Source: an uncultured Oscillibacter sp.
GTDB lineage: Bacteria; Bacillota; Clostridia; Oscillospirales; Oscillospiraceae
NCBI GenBank assembly: GCA_948435975.1
Contig: CAOJHG010000056.1
Span: forward strand, 1 to 8,974
Length of the DNA stretch: 8,974 bases
Reading direction: 5' to 3'
The notes beneath the pieces were generated by a model that saw only the letters and a program-made list of their open reading frames with translations, did no database searches and was not told the DNA's origin. This document shows positions 6,661-8,974 of the stretch, one piece after another (within the stretch, counting starts at the first letter, position 1; every line of letters starts with the position of its first letter). Position numbers and translations under genes: made by a program.

Positions 6661-7665
6661 TCACAGCAGGCCAAAGAACCGCAGCATGTAAACGATGCAG
6701 AAAATCGTCACAGCGGAGAGAAGGGTTGTCCACACCACCATCTGACTGGCAAGCTGGTCGTCTCCCCCCAGCTCCTGGACCATCACCGCGCTGGATACGG
6801 CGATGGGGGTTGCGCTGATCGTGATGACAGACGGCAGCTCCACCGGCGTGAGTCCCAGGGGGCCCCGGAACAGAAGCGCCGTCCCAATCACCAGCAGCGG
6901 AGATACTGCCAGCTTCAATGCGATGCCCAGGCTGAGCTGTGGAAGGATAGACCCCACGGCGCCCAGATCCAGCCGCGTCCCCAGCACAAACAGCATCACC
7001 GGCGAGGACACCACAGACAGCCGGGACAGCGTATCATACAAGACCGGAAGCTGATACCGGATGGTAAAAACCGGCTGGCCGTCCACCACGGGCAGAAGCT
7101 GGCGGATCAGGACCACAACCACGCCGGACATCGCTCCAATAATCAGCGGATTGTGCAGCACCCGCCGCAGGATTTCCCGAGGCGAAGGCTTGTGGTTCTC
7201 GTCACACCCATACAGCGTCAGCACGATCACCGCCAAAAGGTTGAACAGCGGAACAGAAACGGAGGTGCTCAGCGCCGCGAAGCCCATTGCCGCGTCACCC
7301 CCCAGGGAGTTTGCCAGGGGAAGGCCCAGAATCGCCTGATTGGAGCGGAAAGAGGCCTGGATAATAACGCCCTTTTGGGAACGCTTTGGAACGAATGCTT
7401 TCGCCGCGGCCGCGCCCACCAGTGCGCTGACCAGGATGCCGCAGAAGAGGAATCCGATCATCCGCCAGTTCATGGCGCTCAGGTCGTCGATGGCATACAC
7501 GTTGCAGAACAATTGGACTGGCAGAAACAGCCGGAAGCACAGTCCGTTGAGCTGCTTGTAAAAATCGTCAGACCAATGCCCGATCCGCCGCACCACATAA
7601 CCCAAAAGGATAATCAGCAAAATCGGCAGGATTGCGCCCAGGGTATAGGAAAGCGTCTCTTTCAA
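6661..7665 (-). CDS. AEC-family (auxin efflux carrier-like) permease
   Basis: This integral membrane transporter (334 aa) has about ten hydrophobic segments, five near 7-25, 40-58, 67-90, 125-150 and 172-192, and the rest in the C-terminal half. Family marks are the FRSNQAILGLPL helix-breaking segment (106-117), NPLIIG (172-177), PVMLFVLGTRLD (222-233) and the SATPIAVSSAVMVQELGGD stretch (284-302). Bacterial AEC proteins carry organic acids such as malate or citrate. The substrate here is not known, though the neighbouring sugar-acid genes suggest a hexonate or hexuronate. The start is TTG at 7665: AGGTGA lies six bases upstream, and a TGA stop in frame just upstream excludes an earlier start. 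It follows the AraC gene by 48 bp on the same strand with no strong terminator between them, so the two are probably co-transcribed. Confidence 0.93.
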   Translation of the reverse strand: MKETLSYTLGAILPILLIILLGYVVRRIGHWSDDFYKQLNGLCFRLFLPVQLFCNVYAIDDLSAMNWRMIGFLFCGILVSALVGAAAAKAFVPKRSQKGVIIQASFRSNQAILGLPLANSLGGDAAMGFAALSTSVSVPLFNLLAVIVLTLYGCDENHKPSPREILRRVLHNPLIIGAMSGVVVVLIRQLLPVVDGQPVFTIRYQLPVLYDTLSRLSVVSSPVMLFVLGTRLDLGAVGSILPQLSLGIALKLAVSPLLVIGTALLFRGPLGLTPVELPSVITISATPIAVSSAVMVQELGGDDQLASQMVVWTTLLSAVTIFCIVYMLRFFGLL

Positions 7666-7713
7666 AATGTATCACCTGTTCCACAAAAATACCGAAAAGC
7701 GGGAGAACACCGG

Positions 7714-8688
7714 TCAGCTAGTCGGGGCGCGGGCCTCTTCCGCCAGGGTCCACAGGCCGCTGTTGGATTCGGTGTCTTTATTCTGGCGTTCCTGGCGATC
7801 CTGCCGCGCCTGAGCCTTGGCGTAGCTCTCCGGGCTGGAACCCATGATGCGCCGGAACGTATTATAAAAGGTACAGTAGTTCTGGAAGCCCACCTCCATG
7901 GCGATTTCCGTCAGCGGTGTTCCCTTGCCCATGAGCAGGGTGGCCGTGTGGATGCGTTTCTGGTCAATATAGAGCTTTAAGGTGCTGCGGGTGAGGTTTT
8001 TGAAGGTGCGGGAAAGATAAGTGGGATTGTAATTTGTGACTTTGCCCAGGGTCTTCAAACTCAGGTCTTCGCCCAGGTGAAGGTTGATATAGTTGATGAG
8101 CTCACAGACCAGGTTATCCTGCCGGGTGAGGATGGCCCCGCCGCTGTTGAGCCGGAGGAAATCATCCTGGAGGTAAGCCAGCATCTGGTGGAGGATGCCT
8201 AGCTGGAAGACCATCTTCCCGTGCTCAAGCGTACAGTTCTGATAGGCCCCGATAAGGTCAATATACTTGTGGATATCCAGAGACCCCAGATGAAGCACCG
8301 GGTAGCTGTTTCCGTTCCGGCTGAAAATCTGGATCAGGTTGTCGTCCTTAGTAGAGCAGGACATCACAAAGTTAAAGGTCAGGCCCACGCTGAAACGCAT
8401 ATGGTCCTCGTTGTCCTGGACCAGCCACATATGTTCGTCCATCAGATCGCAGCGGACGATATCACCGAAGCCGACCTCATATTCCTGGTCCAGCAGGCGG
8501 AAGCGGGCAGGTTCCTTCCCCAGATAAATCACATACTCATAAAAATCGTGAAAATGGAACATGGGGGCCTTGTTCTTTCCAAACTGATGGAGCTCCGCGT
8601 CGAAGCCGAACTGGTCTGTATTGTTGGAAAAGTTGGAGGCATCGCTGGGCAGCGATGAAAAAGTTAGATCCTGTGTCATGTCCGTCAT
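7714..8688 (-). CDS. AraC-family transcriptional regulator with N-terminal cupin
   Basis: This is a one-component sugar-type regulator. Numbered from the ATG at 8688 it has 324 aa. An N-terminal cupin ligand domain spans about 40-110, with HFHDFYEY at 45-52 and GDIVRCDLMDEH at 75-86. A helical linker follows. The C-terminal AraC DNA-binding domain (about 192-292) has two helix-turn-helix motifs near 209-230 and 258-281, ending with the family signature GFQNYCTFYNTFRRIMGSSPESY. A charged tail of about 33 residues follows. No start has a good ribosome binding site. ATG 8688 is chosen because TATAAT at 8768-8773 would put the message start below ATG 8763; ATG 8679 is also possible. It is the best candidate to regulate the convergent uxu operon and its own permease gene. 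Confidence 0.93.
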   Translation of the reverse strand: MTDMTQDLTFSSLPSDASNFSNNTDQFGFDAELHQFGKNKAPMFHFHDFYEYVIYLGKEPARFRLLDQEYEVGFGDIVRCDLMDEHMWLVQDNEDHMRFSVGLTFNFVMSCSTKDDNLIQIFSRNGNSYPVLHLGSLDIHKYIDLIGAYQNCTLEHGKMVFQLGILHQMLAYLQDDFLRLNSGGAILTRQDNLVCELINYINLHLGEDLSLKTLGKVTNYNPTYLSRTFKNLTRSTLKLYIDQKRIHTATLLMGKGTPLTEIAMEVGFQNYCTFYNTFRRIMGSSPESYAKAQARQDRQERQNKDTESNSGLWTLAEEARAPTS

Positions 8689-8693
8689 CCACC

Positions 8694-8707
8694 ACGCCCG
8701 AAGGCGC
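8694..8707 (-). promoter_or_regulatory. TTCG-capped hairpin at the AraC gene start
   Basis: On the minus strand GCGCC (8707-8703), TTCG (8702-8699) and GGCGT (8698-8694) form a stable short hairpin. Four G-C pairs and one G-U close a TTCG tetraloop. It ends only five bases before the ATG at 8688, where the ribosome binding site should be. It would hinder initiation at 8688 unless opened, or it could favour the ATG at 8679. Confidence 0.35.
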
Positions 8708-8713
8708 GCCTTT

Positions 8714-8773
8714 CTTATAAAAATTACGGATCTGGATCGTGGGATGTTGTCTGGGAAAATCATGAAAATTATA
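8714..8773 (-). promoter_or_regulatory. Candidate -10 boxes upstream of the AraC-type gene
   Basis: Two minus-strand -10 candidates lie upstream of the regulator: a perfect TATAAT (8773-8768) and TATAAG (8719-8714). Neither has a good -35 at 16-18 bp. Either would start the message after 8763, supporting translation from 8688 or 8679. The rest of 8774-8974 holds no gene I can support. It contains only an inverted repeat (8902-8911 with 8953-8962). Confidence 0.35.
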
Positions 8774-8901
8774 TTGGCGGCATCCGCTCCCCTCTGTTCC
8801 GGCGGCAATTTTCCGGCGCTTCAGAAAGTTTTCAAAACGCCGCTGCTTTGCCGCGCCCAGACGTTCCGGCGGAGTTCCTGTGCGTGTCCGCCCTGTCCGG
8901 G

Positions 8902-8962
8902 ATTTCGATTTTTCCTTCTCTTCCCGCCGCTGTGACAATTAGGAAAAGACTGAAATCGAAAT
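8902..8962. repeat. Inverted repeat upstream of the AraC-type gene
   Basis: A perfect 10-bp inverted repeat, ATTTCGATTT (8902-8911) and AAATCGAAAT (8953-8962), has a 41-nt spacer. A shorter nested pair TTTTCC (8910-8915) and GGAAAA (8942-8947) lies inside. It could be paired operator half-sites or part of a structure ending a gene beyond the window. The evidence is only the symmetry. Confidence 0.35.
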
Positions 8963-8974
8963 ATCCTATCAGCT

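Noticed and set aside
6310..7980. 556-aa plus-strand frame across the uxuB end, the terminator, the permease and the AraC gene
   Set aside because: It reads through a 12-bp terminator and two clear minus-strand genes, and has repetitive H/Q/R-rich content typical of an antisense shadow.
8771..8783. Four-codon upstream frame (MPPI) with an SD-like sequence before the AraC gene
   Set aside because: If the TATAAT at 8768-8773 is the real -10, this frame lies upstream of the transcript. The message start is unknown, so I do not annotate it.

Overview
This window is a stretch of ordinary chromosome. It probably comes from a gut Firmicute of the Oscillospiraceae type (class Clostridia). The clues are about 55-60% G+C in the metabolic genes, strong AGGAGG-like ribosome binding sites, an FMN riboswitch in front of an ECF-type riboflavin transporter gene, and a hexuronate/hexonate operon with Firmicute-style UxuA and UxuB. 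The taxon is inferred from these features, not from a marker gene.

Layout, left to right. The window opens inside a tRNA-Leu(CAG) gene, whose 3' half with CCA lies at 1-54. It is followed by two strong palindromes (59-130 and 137-171). A promoter (264-292) then drives a complete FMN riboswitch (321-439), a possible terminator/antiterminator switch, and ribU (545-1234, riboflavin uptake), which ends at a terminator (1255-1302). On the minus strand come two small genes, transcribed 2559->2125 and 2055->1354. The first is an Imm1-like immunity protein and the second is an unrecognised acidic protein of lower G+C. No toxin gene accompanies them.

The core is a plus-strand operon at 2772-6586. It encodes a zinc alcohol dehydrogenase of the RspB / L-gulonate 5-dehydrogenase type, mannonate dehydratase (uxuA) and fructuronate reductase (uxuB), and it ends in a 12-bp hairpin terminator. 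Together the enzymes could run L-gulonate -> D-fructuronate -> D-mannonate -> 2-keto-3-deoxygluconate. The KDG kinase and aldolase needed to finish the pathway are outside the window.

Converging on this operon from the right is a minus-strand pair: an AraC-family cupin regulator (8688-7714) and an AEC-family permease (7665-6661). They are plausible as the sensor and carrier for the same sugar acids, but this rests on adjacency only. Both the operon and the regulator have perfect TATAAT boxes without a good -35, which fits activator control.

I see no CRISPR array, transposase, phage gene or replication origin. Nothing here is clearly a new system. The points most worth a second look are the orphan immunity-like cassette, the dehydrogenase-uxuA-uxuB arrangement with its AraC/AEC partner, the riboswitch expression platform, and the post-tRNA palindromes.
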